64,000 nucleotides of DNA, taken from positions 3,981,001 to 4,045,000 of the forward strand of contig NC_135566.1 in the NCBI RefSeq assembly GCF_964340395.1. The letters run 5' to 3'. Below, piece after piece: positions 33,952 to 48,900 of this stretch. A program made the translations under genes and the position numbers. A model generated the notes under the pieces. That model was not told the origin of the DNA and did no database searches. It saw nothing but the letters and a program-made list of their open reading frames with translations. Origin of the DNA: Glandiceps talaboti (Eukaryota > Hemichordata > Enteropneusta > Spengelidae). Position 1 is the first letter of the stretch. The number at the start of each line of letters is the position of its first letter.

Positions 33952-36900
33952 GTATGTATTATCTTCGATAACTGATAGCATGTTGTGTCAATTTTGAGAA
34001 CCGATTACAACAAGATATAAACACTATACAGACTTTACACTGTACACAGGTCTCTTGTGCCACATCAAATCATAAATGTGGTGCCAGGATAAAAGTATTT
34101 AAGTAACACTCAAAATGGCAGGTGGTAGCCATTTCATAAATCGATACTATATTGGAAAATACATTATATAGGTACTGCTAGAGTATATAGTACTTGTCTT
34201 TCTAACTAACAGTCGGGGGAGGGGACTGTCTATTATCTAATATCTAAACATTGGAGGTAGCCCTGTATAGTTTGATGTTTTCTATTGAGAAAGAGATGAT
34301 GTTTTCAGGAATCTAATGGAAAGAACCAGAAAATTTCCCCAAGTATTTCCAAAAGTACTCCTCAAGTCGTTTTGGTATATTAGTATATGACAATGAAATT
34401 GTTATTTTATTAAATGACACTTCCCATTTACTCTCATGACACAATTTGTTTTGTTTATCCATACCCAGACTGAAATAGTACCATTTTCATTTTTAACAAT
34501 AACTACATAAATGTTATTCCGTGTCATGTAATCTTCAGTTTTCGTCACATATTGATAAGTATGGCATGTGTAATGCATGTACATGTTGTAGTTTGACCTA
34601 TACTTTACTTCATTGACGTGCACCCATTAACAGAAATCTTACTCTCTATCTTTTTTTTGATGAAATCTTTTTTCAGAACCTTCTGAATTGGAGGAAGAGC
34701 TTGGTGAAGAAGATGGAGAGAAGGGAGAAGGTGAGCCACAAGCTATCGAAGGTGGTGAAGAACAACCACAGGACCAACAATCCCAGGGTGCTAATGGTAT
34801 AGAACCACCAGAAACACCAGCTGAAACTCCAGTTGAAGATGGAGAAAAACCAAGTAAGTCATCAGTAACTGACATGAAGAACTTCATCTATAGCAGTGAT
34901 AATGGCACATATAGTGTATGCATTTGATGTTTGATGAAGTCAAGTGATCATAATCATGACTTAATATTGAACTGTTACTACTAATGATATCAGTATCAGG
35001 GTAGAGACCCACCATGTGGGGTGGAGTGTGAAGTAAGACTATAATGATTACATGGGTGGCATTAGAGATCAGAACAAAAAAACAATATACACACATACTT
35101 TACATACCAAACCCGAACACATGAGATTGAGGGACCTTACTTTTAGGCACATTTCCTGATTTCATTTACATCATGGAATGTATTAAGATAAGAGAAAGTA
35201 CATGAATGTATGTATATCAACATGATGAGAATTACAACTTTTTTTTACACTCACTTTTATTTCAGAGAAGGGAAAGAAAAAGAAGGGCAGAAAATCAGCT
35301 GTACCTGAGGAAGATAAGAAAGAAGAAGAGGAAGAGAAAAAGGAAGAAATTAAAGTAGAAGAAAGTCAAGCTGAAACTGGTGAGGGTGAAGATGGTGAAG
35401 GTTCCCAAGCAGCTTCTGAAGAGAAAGCACCAATGACAGTAAGTGAATGTAGTTTCATTCTTTGTTCTATGCAGATGTCATAAACTAGTGTTTTTCTAAG
35501 GGACGGTAAGTTGGTAAAGTCTACCAAGGTTCCTTAGGTTTTTTACCATGGTTCCCAAACATACATAAGGAAATCTATGCAAAGTTTACCCAATGTTCCA
35601 CCACGGTTACTGGAGTTCTGACACCTCAGCAAAGACAATTAGTGTATTTCTTATGTATTGTGGGTCATATTTAATGTAAAATGTGTGCACAGTGTGGTAC
35701 ATGTATATATTGGTGCATACAAATTGTATTGTGTATTTTCAGTACAAAGTGATAAAACCTAGCCATAACTTGGCACTTTTCACTTATGTAGTGATGTATA
35801 TTGGTTTATTTGAAATTGATGCTTGAATAAAGTTTGAATAAAAATGTCCAATCATTCAACTGGATACCTATTGATAAAATGCATTGGTTTTATTTGTTCT
35901 TATAGAAAATAGTTATACAGAAGGTAGAGCGAACTATCCTTCACATGTGTCATGGTCATTTACCAGAAGAAGTTTCAGAGCAAGATTGTGTCTACTTCAT
36001 CCGTAATACTCCTGGAATGGTAGAACTCCCTAACACCATTGAAGAAGCAGATGATATGCTCCCTAAGTACTTTGAATTTGGTATCCTGAATGGTCACTCT
36101 TTGGTCATGTTGGAACAGGTCATCAAGCAGGTAATGAAGCTGTGGAGATTTTTACCCTATATATTTTAACATTTTGTAAACCCTTAAATCATACAAAATT
36201 GGTTGATAATTCAAGATTGCATCAAATATATTTTCGAAAAAATTGTAATGAACAAGGACAAACCAGGATTTATATGAATCAGAGAAAACACAAGTTGAAA
36301 TGCATCCATCACATCTGATTCTGAAGATTATTGATTTTGATACATATTATAATTTGTTGCAGCAGTCTCCTTAGACCCTACTGGTATCATGATATTAACC
36401 TTTCTCCTTTGTCTACATGTAGGTGTACATGCCATTATTGTCTTTCAACACCCACAAGAATGGAGATGGATCTCCAGTACAAGTGGCAGCAACTCCTAGG
36501 GACGACGATTTGGGGCTTGTTCCAGATGATGATGAATCTGTGGTATCAGCTGAATTCAATGTTGCAGAGGCTGCAAACAAAGCCTTACTTAGAGATGAAT
36601 TCCTCATCAATATGCAAAAATTTGCCTCCCATATATCACGCACCATCCAGCAAATTGAAGGTGAAGTTCGGCTTGATATTCCCGATCTCAATTTAGAAGG
36701 TGATATTAATGAACTAGCAAAAGATGAAGAGTTGGTTAACCAAATTGAAAGTGCCTGTTTAGAATGGACACAGCAGATAGCTAGTGCTGTTGAAACGCAA
36801 CTAAAGAAAACACCACAGGGAAATGGACCCTTAGCTGAAATTGATTTCTGGCGTGAACGCAATGCGGCATTGAGTGCGTTGAGTGAGCAATTGAAATTAC

Positions 36901-39900
36901 CGACTGTTAGGAAGATGTTAGACACCCTAGCAAAGAAAGAAGGGCAAGATCAAGCCGTCCTTCAGAGCTTTGAACTTAATCGCTCTGAATTAAATAAATA
37001 TTACACAGAAGCTAAAGACAATGTGCGATTCTTGTCAACCTTGGAGAGACATTTCAAAAATCTTACCCATGGTGCAGGATTCAGCATTGTACTAGATACT
37101 ATTCCGTCCATGATGAATGCCCTCCGAATGGTCTGGATCATCTCAAGGCATTATAATAGAGATGAAAGGATGGTACCACTAATGGAGAGGATTGCCTGGG
37201 AATTAGCTGAGAGAGTTGTCAGGGTTATCAACATCAGAACAATATTCAAGTGAGTACATGTATATAATTATATGCTTGTTTTCACTTGTACATCAATTTA
37301 TGTCATTATTTCCATGGTTTTCACTATAAAAAAAAACAATTCTGTGTACCTGCAATATAGAAATATGGTTTTACCTCATGCAAGGGGATGAAAATAGAAA
37401 AATATGGTTGACTTATTTTCACATACACCATATACATGTACAATGTATGTAGTGAATGGAGCAAAAGTCAGGTGTTAACCAAGAAATTGAATGATTGTTA
37501 TTGTTATTGTTATGCATATGTTAGGTGGTCAGATTCTCTTTCAAATGAATGAGAATAATCTTAAGTAATGACCCTTCAAAATTGTTATATATATAATTTA
37601 AACTGAAACCATTTTTTTGGATAAATTTTGTATCTGATATTTAATTTCCTTCATAACCTAGATAATTAACTGCTCTCTTGTTTTTATAGGGAGACTCCAC
37701 CGCAGATCAAAGCTAAGACGTCAGAAGCCAAAAAGACATTGGAGCTCTGGAAAGAATCCTACTTTGAAGTGAGAGCTAAGATTGAAGCCTCAGGAAGAGA
37801 CTCAAGATGGGAGTTTGACAGAAAAAAGTTGTTTGAAAGAACAGATTACATGGCTACTATCTGTCAAAACATTCATGATGTGGCACAGGTATGTCATACT
37901 AATTTAGTATCAATATACTTAGCTCACAATGAAACAATTGATAAACTCAATTAGGAGCAAAAACCCACTGTTGTCAAGGAGTCAGTACAGTGTAGAAGCA
38001 AATGAGCAAGGTACATGTAATTTTGATTTGAAAATTTAGAAATCTTCAGAAAACTATGTGAATGATACATTTAAATAGTTAAATTAATTCCTGACTAGGT
38101 CAAATTTGTATTGTACCTTGCATGTAGATAGCTAGAAGTTTCACAAGAAGTACCCTTAAATATTTAATGAAATTTTCTTGAGACTTTCTCTTTCCATTAT
38201 TAAGGTTTGAAATTACAGTAGCAGTTCCCCTGGTTACAATACCTCAATTTTGTCCAGCTACAAGGTAGTTTTTTCATCTAAAGGGAATTTCTTGAATGAA
38301 CCAACTAATATTTGGCAGATTACTTGTACAATTTGCAGATTCAATACAAAATAAAGTGATGTTGTAAGTGGTATCTAAATTCTAATTACAATTTTGTCAA
38401 ATCAAGAGGTTTTTTTTTACATCGTTCTTTCATTATTTGCCAGGTTCTTGAAGAGTTCTACAATATCTTTGGACCTGAGTTAAAGTCAGTTACTGGTGAT
38501 CCCAAGAAAATTGAAGAAGTACTTAAAAGAGTAGATGGTTTAGTGGTTCCTCTTGAAGAGGTAAGTAAGATTCAAATAAAAGAAACACCTTTAATTCGTA
38601 CTTTTGTACAACCCTATTGTATTATTGGGCCTGCACACAACAAACTAGATGTGAAAGAGAGTAAACATATTGTTTCCTTCAGGTCTAATTTTCATGAGAA
38701 GCCCATTTTAATCTGTTGAAGACTTTTTTTTTACTTTCCAAGTTCCTTATTGAGATGCCACTATGCTCACAATTTATACTAAGTGTATAGTGATAGATCT
38801 AAGAGAAACACCATCTGCACTTTAGCAAAGTATTCAAATAATGACAAGTCACAGCACTCCACTTTGTCAGTACACTTTAGAAACTTTGGCAAGAGAATTT
38901 TTTCATACATTTTTCTCGGCGCTATTTTCAGTCAACTGAACAAACCCCCTGAATTGTTAATCACTCTGTCTTAGCAGAATTTCTCAATTATAAGAAAATT
39001 AAATGAAATTTCTTGATACAAAAGTTTTTCAAAATATTTTTCAAAATGTTACTCTGTTATTTACTGGTTATGTTCCACTTCAGGTGAACTTCGACCCATT
39101 TGCTCTGAAACACGTCCACCAATGGAGGAATGTGATGGAGTGGTTTGATAAAGAGGTTATAGCCATTGAAGGGGAAGCCAAACACTTTATAGATGAATCT
39201 TTCAAGACGCTTAGATCTGCTGAGGGTGCTTTTGATATGTTGTTGAAATTCAAGCACATTAGATCCAGAGAAGCTATCAACTCTCAGATGATGAGGAAAT
39301 TCAATGATATCCTACTACAGTATGGTAAAGAGGTAGGTAATGTTACAGTCAAAGGAAAAGTCAAAATACTTCACAGAGTAAGAAACATGATATGTCAATA
39401 GTATTGTAGACACTTGTATCAAGTGATATATAATCTAATGAGGAAATATGAAGAAGGACAAACGTAGGATTTTAAATTGGTATAGCTTATGATATGTACT
39501 TTTATATTAATGTATTACTCTCAAAACATAAAATTAAGTACTTGTGTATATAAGTCAACTGTGAACCTACATGTAAGCCATTTAGTAATACATGTATCAA
39601 TGTCAAAATTCTTGAATCTTTGAATTTTGCAGTGAAAATCATTCAAGTATAAAGTATATGTAGTGCTGCTACTGCTAGTCAGTGTATAGAGCAAACAATT
39701 GAATTAGAATCAGTGTTTTCACTTAGTCATTATTTTGCAGCACATGTGCAAAGGTTCATTTAAATTTACAATATATTCAATGTACTACTATTTTACTAGT
39801 ACTTTCCCACACATTTTCAAAAGTGTGGTGAGAACTTTGGTGCTGAATGAAGAGTTAATCTCAAATGGCATCTCTTTTACCAACTTCTTTGTACCAAGGA

Positions 39901-42900
39901 CATTTTGTCTTGACTAATTTATTTCCTTTGGGTTGTATCTCTGGGTTGTATCTAGAGATACATCACTTGGTTGATCTCCTTGAATCCCTAATTTACTACT
40001 TTTCCTTTATTCTGATATTTTGATAGGTTGATACAGTCAACTCACTGTTCAAACAAGGTATGGACAATCCACCATTGTCAAAGAATCAACCTGATATAGC
40101 AGGAGCAATTGCTTGGGAGAGATCACTATTCTTCAGAATCAAACATACTATTATTAGATTCCAAGCTGTGGATGAAATGGTCACAAGTGATATGGGCAAA
40201 CAAGTAAGTACATGTACCACAAACAGTAAAAACCGTTGCATTAGTTATGTCTCAGAGCTCTTCAATTTCACTACATGTCATGTATATGAATGCAATGATG
40301 TACCACAGTGTGCTTAGATATCATATCTTTTAAACGTACTACTGGTATATATATGTTTAATTACCACATACTCACAAACTTATGATAAAATCTGTGCTGG
40401 TAATCATAGCATACATATTTTGTTTTTTGTAAATACAGGCCCGTAAAAAGTACCTGGATGTTGCTAAGCAAATGAAAGAATATGAAGATAAGAAGTATGA
40501 AGAGTGGAGAGAGTATGTAGAAGCTACCTTAGCAGGTTTACTTAAACGTAATCTACTTGCTAAACCAGCCCAGGGTACTGTCAGTCAAGTTCAAGTGGCT
40601 GTCGACATAGCCAACCAGGAGGAGGGAGAAGATGGAGCAGGCATTGCTGGTGTGCAACCTGGTAAGAATTCAAAAATGAAATGAAAAAAGCAGAGAGAAG
40701 GAAGTAGATTGATTTGTTGTGTATTTACATGCACAGTGCATTTCCCCTGACCCCCACAAATATTTGTAAATGAGACACGGTTTGTTAATTAGAATCTTTT
40801 CTTCTATATGTGGTGTTTAATTTGTCAACAACTTCTGTTTGTGTTCTGTTTTAACATTATCTTCATTTTAATGGTGTGGAATATGTTTGTTTTGTCACTG
40901 AGTATTTCTGTTAAAATTGTCCACGTTTTAACGTAGTATTTGGTTCAGTAATGTTTCTTCGTGTTTAGTCTCTTTCCTTAAATGTTTCATGCATGTTCAC
41001 CTATACCATTACACCATCTTTTTTTGCGTTAATTTCACACCTAGTTTCTCTATCTGTGTTGGGTTTCATTATGTTTAGTTGTATCTTTTTAATTGTTCAT
41101 TTTCACTCTCTGTCACCTCTCTATGTTGCATGTATTTTTCATTAGAAAATGAACAACAACAGCAACAACAGTCGCAACAACAACAACCAGCAGGGGAAGG
41201 TAATCTTTTAATGTGTGTCATGTAGAACAGAACACCAATAGTAGAATGTGAAGTACATTTATTGATGGTGCCATGATATGATACATTTACATTAGATTAG
41301 ATTAGATTAGATTAGATTAGATTAGCTAGATTTATCAGAGCACTATCAATGACAAAAACTGTATTTTACAATCTGACATGTAGTAGATGAAATCTCAAAA
41401 ATGGTACATGTACTTAAAGAATACCTCAAAATTAATTAACATCTCTTTAGTAAGCAGCCAATAACCTTTGATACATATGCATGTAGCTTAGATTATCATT
41501 AATTATAAATTATTGTTAATCTGTATACATACATGTGAGTTTCTGGTCAAATAATGCATCCAGCCTTTTGGGCCAGACAATTATATTCACTCCGTGATTA
41601 TGGTTAGCGTTCACCATTTCACTAGGTGGCCAAGAGACCAGTAACACTTTCTGTAGTTGCAAAATGAGGCCTGCATATGTAATATTTATGTACATGAATA
41701 TCTCTATTAGAATGATAAGTTTCTAGTCAATATTCCATCCAGCCTTTTGGGCCAGACACTTATACACCTTGTTAATGGTTAGTGTTCTACCAGGGATCAA
41801 TGGCCAATAACACATTCTGTAGTTGCTAAATTGAGACCAGGCAAAGGGGTCCGGTAGAAGTATTTATTGTATATTTTCACATGGAATGAAATGGTTTGGG
41901 CCACATGCTAGAAGGCTTGGTGTCCTCGTTGATTTGTTCTTTTAGAATACTAATAGTATTCACTACATAAGTTGTATAAATTGCATACACAGACCCACGT
42001 ACATGTACAAGTGATTTGCTCTATCATGTTTATAAAAATTGATCAGTGTTGATAGTTTATGCAAACCATAGGTAATGTCTATGGGGAATATCTGAATAAC
42101 ATCAAACCTATGATAATAATGTGCGTCTGGGATATTTGACTGCCAATGATGTTGGCATTTGGATAGGCTTGCTTGCTGAATTTCATATTTCCATTTTCAG
42201 GTTCTCATCAAGCACAAATGGCTACAGTGCTTGGAGCTCTGGCAAAACCAAATGCATATGTATTGCTTTCACATCAAAAGATCGCTACTTTCATGAGAGT
42301 GTTGGTTTTTTAAATTTTGAACACAACTGTGAACGAACAGAGAGAGAGAGTTTACTAATGTAGAATGTCTTACATTTATCAAATTATTCAACTATCATTT
42401 GTAACAGAAACATCAATTGATCCAGAGCTTCTACTGCCCTCAGTGGTGAATCATTATAAAGCAAATACTGTTGTTTTTTATGTCCTAACGTATCCAACAT
42501 TGTTCTTGGACAGTGTAACTTGTCAACAGATTTAGAATCATAGTTGACATATTTTTACATCTTCTGATCACTCTGACCCTAGTTTTCTTTTTATATCTCC
42601 AGCTCAACAAGTGAAATATGTGGTTGATTTTGCACCAGAATTATCTGAAATTGTAACAGAAACTAAGTACATGGAACAACTTGGTTTCTCTATCCCTGAG
42701 TTGGCAAGAAATGTTGCATTACAGGTAATATTCAAGTGTGTTTTATCTTCAATACAATAGAAATATTGTCATGAAAAAATAAGTTCAAAAGTGGATAAAT
42801 ATAAATTTAAAAAATTATGATTTTCAACCAAAAAAGATAAAGAAAAGGAAGAACAGAGCATACCGTCTTAGTTATAACAAGTGATTGGTTAAGGTTGTAC

Positions 42901-45900
42901 TAGACATACTAAGTTCAGATGAACTTTCTGTTGAACTTCTTAGTATGTTGTTCAGTAATTAATACCTTTTATTTGTGTTATACATAACAGGAGGATAAAT
43001 ACATCAAATACAACGATGGTCTGAAACACATGTTGAACAGATACCACAATGCTATTGCATCTCTCAACCCAGCAGAGGTAGGTGAAAAAAAAGTAATACC
43101 AAGTAATGCATAAAGATGACAAAAGACCTGTTTACATGTTGGCATACTATATCAGTTATTCCTAGCTTCTAACTATATACACAAATGTAGGTTAGGACAG
43201 TTTCCTGTTTACACATAGCATGGTATTAAAATGCTACTGAATCATGTGTTCTTACACACATAACAACTTCACCATTCTTATTTATCTCTGCAGACTATGT
43301 TGTTAGAAGAGCACACAAGAGAACTCCGTCGTACCATGAAACCTGGCTACAAGCGCCTCAATTGGAACTCACTGGGTATTAATGATTACATCAGCAGATG
43401 TGAACAGGTTTGTTGACAGCAAGACTGAACCAATCAGTGCAACTTTTACAGGATTCATAACGTTTTCTGCATATGAAGTGTGCTTGTCAGCCAATGCTAT
43501 TGGCTGGCATTGCTCTAGTGCACCTGTGCAATGAATGAGATTTGCACTTTGATTTCTACTTGCTTTATGCTGTGCTGTTGGCAGTTTTACACTCTGTTGA
43601 GATAGGACAGTGATGTAATCATGTAAATATTTTTAGGAAAAAGAGAAATTCTTCACAAACCTTATACACTTTGAAAAATTGTAATTTTGATGTGTGCTAC
43701 TGTAATATTTGTAAACAACACTGAGATGTCTGAAGTATGGAATGGCAAATCCTCACCATGTACTACACCAGCTTGTTGACCCTACACAACCAAGCAATTT
43801 CTAACTTAAAAAAATTGCCACACAATTTATTTTTTGAAAACTTATTTTACATTACCAATTTATTTTGAACTGGAATAGAAAAAATGATCCCCAGCCATTA
43901 AATGATCAAAAAGTTCTTGTGCAAAATTGATTTTATTCAGCGAAAATGTGAATGAAATATAGTCTTGGCATATTTTTTTGCATCTAGGAACGATGGTAAC
44001 ATCAAAGAAATTGTGCTCTTCATCAGAAATTTAAAATATTTCACAGCTTAGGATATATATGTCTAACAGCTCATTAACATACTTATGCAAATTTCCACTA
44101 ATCACAGCCTTCAATGCAGAATATTTTTGATCTATTATAATAAGTTGCATCTGATTGGTTCTGAGTTCAAGGGATTGTAGAGTGATATCACTGCAGGGAG
44201 CTCATGAAATGAATGTTTTATATAACAAGGATTTCCATGGTAAATCATTCTAAAAAAGTACAGCCAGGAAACTTGTGACAATGTGTAACATTGATTCTAT
44301 TATTTAATGTGTTATTAAAGGATATTCAGATCCATTTATTATTAGCTGTATCTTCAATATTTCCAGTACTTTACTGACAGTAATCACAATCTTGTAGCAC
44401 AAAATCAAAGATCCATTTTGTACCAGACAACATCACATATAAGAATACAGAAATAGTAGACCTCTGTCTTTTGGACTACAAACACATTTTGTTTCATGAG
44501 CTTCAGTGATAAATAAGCACTCCCTTATAATAAAACAATACAACCGAGTTCCATGAGGCCGTTGTAGATCTAGGAGATCAACAGATAAGTCATCTTGAAC
44601 CCCATTAGTAATCTAAGGGGTCACTTGGTAAGTTTAGTTGTAAATACCTGCTAAAGTACTGGTATAGTATGGTAAGTATTTGGATGTACATTGCATTGGT
44701 TTCACTTATTTGTTATTATTCCATACACATCTATTTATCATCAAACATAGATTCTTATCATCCTTGATGCCATTGGTATGTACATGTAGAATAAACTGCT
44801 GTGCTTTGAGACATTGATAGAGATACTATCAAACTCATAGCTGTATGGCATTACTTGTACCAAGTTGATATAACGCCAAAAAAACAAAATGAGGTGTGAA
44901 ATTATGAAGATACTATTTACTGTATATATATATATATATATAGGGATCTTTGAATTCAATAATATTGACCACTTCAAATTATACATTTCATAGATTTGCA
45001 AGACAAATTTGCTTTACCACAATTTTGCTCACAGAATCATAAAATATTTCCTCTGTTGTCATATTTCCTTCCGTCAACATGTATGTTAATGAATTCTGTG
45101 CTCTGTTGTTTTGAGTTCAGATTGACAGAAGTTTGGTATAATCCTTAGTTTTCTTTCTATACCAAGTGTTAGGCAAGTTTGACTCAGTAGTCAGTAATTT
45201 GGTATAAATGTTCCTTTCTTTTCCTCCTCACTAGGCGTTAGGCAAGTTTGAGTCATTAGTCAATCAGATACAGAAGAATGCCAAGGACATAGACCAGAGG
45301 TTGAAAGTTATGGAGTATGCTGATTTATTCAGAGGACCACCAGTCAGGTTTGCTGATACACTACCAAGTGCAAAGGTAAGACAGCTGACAGTTCTGATTG
45401 TAATTGTAAGAATAGCAGCAGTGTTTATTTCATTATATTGAAGACTACAGTCAACATAGCTTACTACCAAACAAGAAAGACGATAGAGTTTCAATCAGAC
45501 GGCACAGTGTTTTTACATCGCAAACAACATTTTTGTTATGAATTATGTAAACAAAATATAGGCACTGATAGCATTGAAATGAAATGTTACATTTTATCTC
45601 ATTGTGAACGCAAATAAATAGTTTTGTGTTTGAATCTTCCTTCTTTCATCCAACAGTTGATTTGTGTACACAGTGAGATAAAATATATCATTTTGTAAGC
45701 TTGTGTCCTATCAGTGTCTGTTATTTTGTTTTATGTAATTTTTTAACAAAAGACATTGTATGAGAGGTCAAAAAAACATCATGTTGCCTGCTTGAAACTC
45801 TATAGTCACTCTGGTTTTGGAGTAACTTAATTGAACACACACTGGTCAACAGCAGTGGAAACCATATTGTCTGTCATATTTTAACACAATTTCAATAATA

Positions 45901-48900
45901 TCCATTTTAATTTTTTTGTCAGGAATTCTTTGAATACATTGAGAAGGAGCGGGCACACACATTTGAAACACTTGCAAGGAAGTACAGGGCCATTGGACCT
46001 CTGTTGACTAAAATGGAAGGTTTAGTGGTTCATACCAATACTGGTAGATCCCCAAGACTAGCATCATACTATGCTTACTGGGAAAGGAGGGTGTATGAAT
46101 CACTTACAAAGGTAAGGACACATCAACTATAGTGACTCAGTACACTGAAAGATCAGTCACTAAGTGGGTAGTCCTAGCCTCAACTTGATTGAACTATTGC
46201 TCCAAACTTTGAAATCATTCAGTTTATATTATACACTGTAACTGTGAAACTTGTACATGGCTAATACATTCTGACATTATCACAATAAAAACAACATATA
46301 TATGATATACTGTATGTGATAGACATTTTTAGTCAAAGTGCATCACACACACAACTCTCAGCTTTTATGTGTAATATTTTGTTGTGTCTTCAATAATACA
46401 TGTGAATTTTATCAGTTCTGTGAGTGGATCTTTGTTTAAATTTGAATAAAAAGTTAGGACAATTGAAGAGAAAGACCACATAGCCGTATGGATTAGATAG
46501 TGTTATTAATTTTATTAAAGGGTTAGTGTTGATGCAAAGATGAAAAATGTTAACATTATGCATTTTTTGTGATTTTTACTTAGCCTAAAGAATAGTGCAA
46601 AGAGCTTAATTCATTCACACACAACTAGCTATATACTGTAGTATTTTACAAAAACATAAATCTGGTATAAATGACACTCTTTTAAAACAATATCTTACAT
46701 ATACATGTGTTCATGGTGTAGTGTTGATGTAGTCTTTTACTGTTTCTTTTCTCACAGCTGATCACTAGAAACTTGTCTACATTCAATGAAGCAATCACAT
46801 CTGAAAAACCAATGTTCCAGATAGAAGCTATGCTGTCAGCACCTGAAATCATTCTCTCTCCTGCAGCAAATGAAATTTATAAACTGACAATGCAGTGTGT
46901 ACGAGATTGTGTTGAAGGGTAGGTGAAGATTGAGATAATCTAAAGACTCACAAAGTAGAGTTAATCTAGAGTGACTGGCTTGTAATCTGCACAGTTCAAC
47001 CAACCTCCTTGCTGTGGTGCATTTCTGATTGGTTAAATCCCTAGGGCTAGACATGAAGCATTATATTGTTCCCCAAATTTACATAGCTGTTTATATGGGT
47101 AACTGGTAGGACAGAGATTGTTATGTGAAGAATTGAATCATGTGCACTTACACTTTGTAATTGCAGCATGGATTGTATGCTCCCAAGGGATCTGAGTTGA
47201 AGTACAAAAGGTTGATCCATATGGTCAACACTTTGAGCACTTGCAAAATAGATCTGCCGAAAAAAAAATGTTTTTATTAACCCCTGAGAGCACTATAGAA
47301 ATGACTCATGTCCATCCATCCGTTTGTACATTCATTCATCCATGGACAGCCAGTCACCCACAACTCAATTTCAACCAAACCTGGCAAAAATGTCAGATGT
47401 AGGATAGATATACACGTCACTAAATTTTGTGATGTTGATCTTTATTGTTATTGTTAGTGTAGCATGTATGTACAAACAAGATTTTGTTAAAAGTGTAAGT
47501 TTTGATAGTGGTGTATACAAATCTACCAGTGCAATGTGTACAAAAAATGTCATACTTACATTCTCTTATATGTTGTCTCCCCAATATACAGCACCAAGAA
47601 TTTCATAAGATGGATGCACAATACATGTATTGAAACACCACCTCAGAATGTAGAAGGAGAAGATGAGCCTGTTACCTTTAGCTTTTTTACTGACATCTCA
47701 GCTGATCCAGTGGTTGTTGATTTAGTTATCAATAACTCCAGTAACATCCAAAAGACCCTGTCCACAATGACCAAATATCTCAACAAGTGGAAGAGATACA
47801 GACCATTATGGAAACTAGACAAGACCATTATGTTGGATAAGTTTGCACAGAAGAAACCGTCCTGTGTGTCTTATGATGAGAAATTACAGTTCTACAGTAA
47901 TCTTGCTATTGAGGTTTGTACCAATGTTGTTGTCTCAAGCAATAATCTAGACCAATACGCCATACTTTGGTTATTAGAAAGACAAAAGATCTTAAAATTT
48001 GGCCACTGGGAGTGCTGTTAATAAGCAGCCTTTTACACAGGTGTGAGGGCAATTACTTTGTCTTGGTCAACGATCCTCATCAGAATGGTTGACAATCTTC
48101 TTCAGGATGACACATTCCATAGTTACAGCTGACCACTAGGTGGCAGTATGATTAGTTGATTGTATATGTTAGATAGTTTACAACAAAAGTAATGATTGTC
48201 TTGTCTGACTCTCATTTCTGTTTTCCAGGTTGGCAACCAAGCAATGATCAAAGATCAGGAATGCATTCGTTTACATCTGTCGCCACTGGCTAAGACAGTA
48301 CAAGATCATGCCAAGAAGTGGGTAGAATCACTTGGACAACTTCTCAATGACTCTGCCAAGGAGGAGCTGTATGGTTTGAAGGGAGAGTTAGAGGTAGGTT
48401 AGAAAAAAAAATAGTTGAAACATAGCCGACGTTTCAAGATTAATTCTTCATTCAGAGCCTCACACAGCTGAAATTATATGAGAAAGATATAGGCTATGCT
48501 TAATAATAATAAATGCATACTGGTATCTCATGAAAATTTTTGAAATTGCACATAGTTTACATGCTATTGCAAAAGTGGTGCTCACTCACAATCAACTTCT
48601 ATAACTTTTCTGACATTCAGGACAGAAAAAACTCAATAATTTCAAAGTGAGCATTCATAATTATATCATGGACCAATTTATTTAAAATTTTCATTTAAAA
48701 CAATGATGTCTGTCTTCTGGGAGAATAAAATGCCACTAAAACAAAAAGTTATTTTTCAACAATACTTCTGTACATCCCAAAATCAAACTGAATTTGCAGC
48801 AAAAAGAAGAAACTCTCTTCAGTGAATATAAAATCCTATGAAAGTAAACATGTTTGATGTCCTTGCAAATAGAATATACATCACTATACTAACAGTGCCT

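Noticed and set aside
36413-36925. 170-residue minus-strand open frame opposite DNAH10 exon 5
   Set aside because: It is the antisense shadow of a strongly conserved dynein exon.
42201-42260. Possible extra DNAH10 exon after the acceptor CCATTTTCAG
   Set aside because: The acceptor looks good and phase-1 translation starts [18 protein letters not shown], but there is no dynein homology, the donor is poor, and exons 11 and 12 already join in frame. It could be a cryptic exon; RNA reads would tell.
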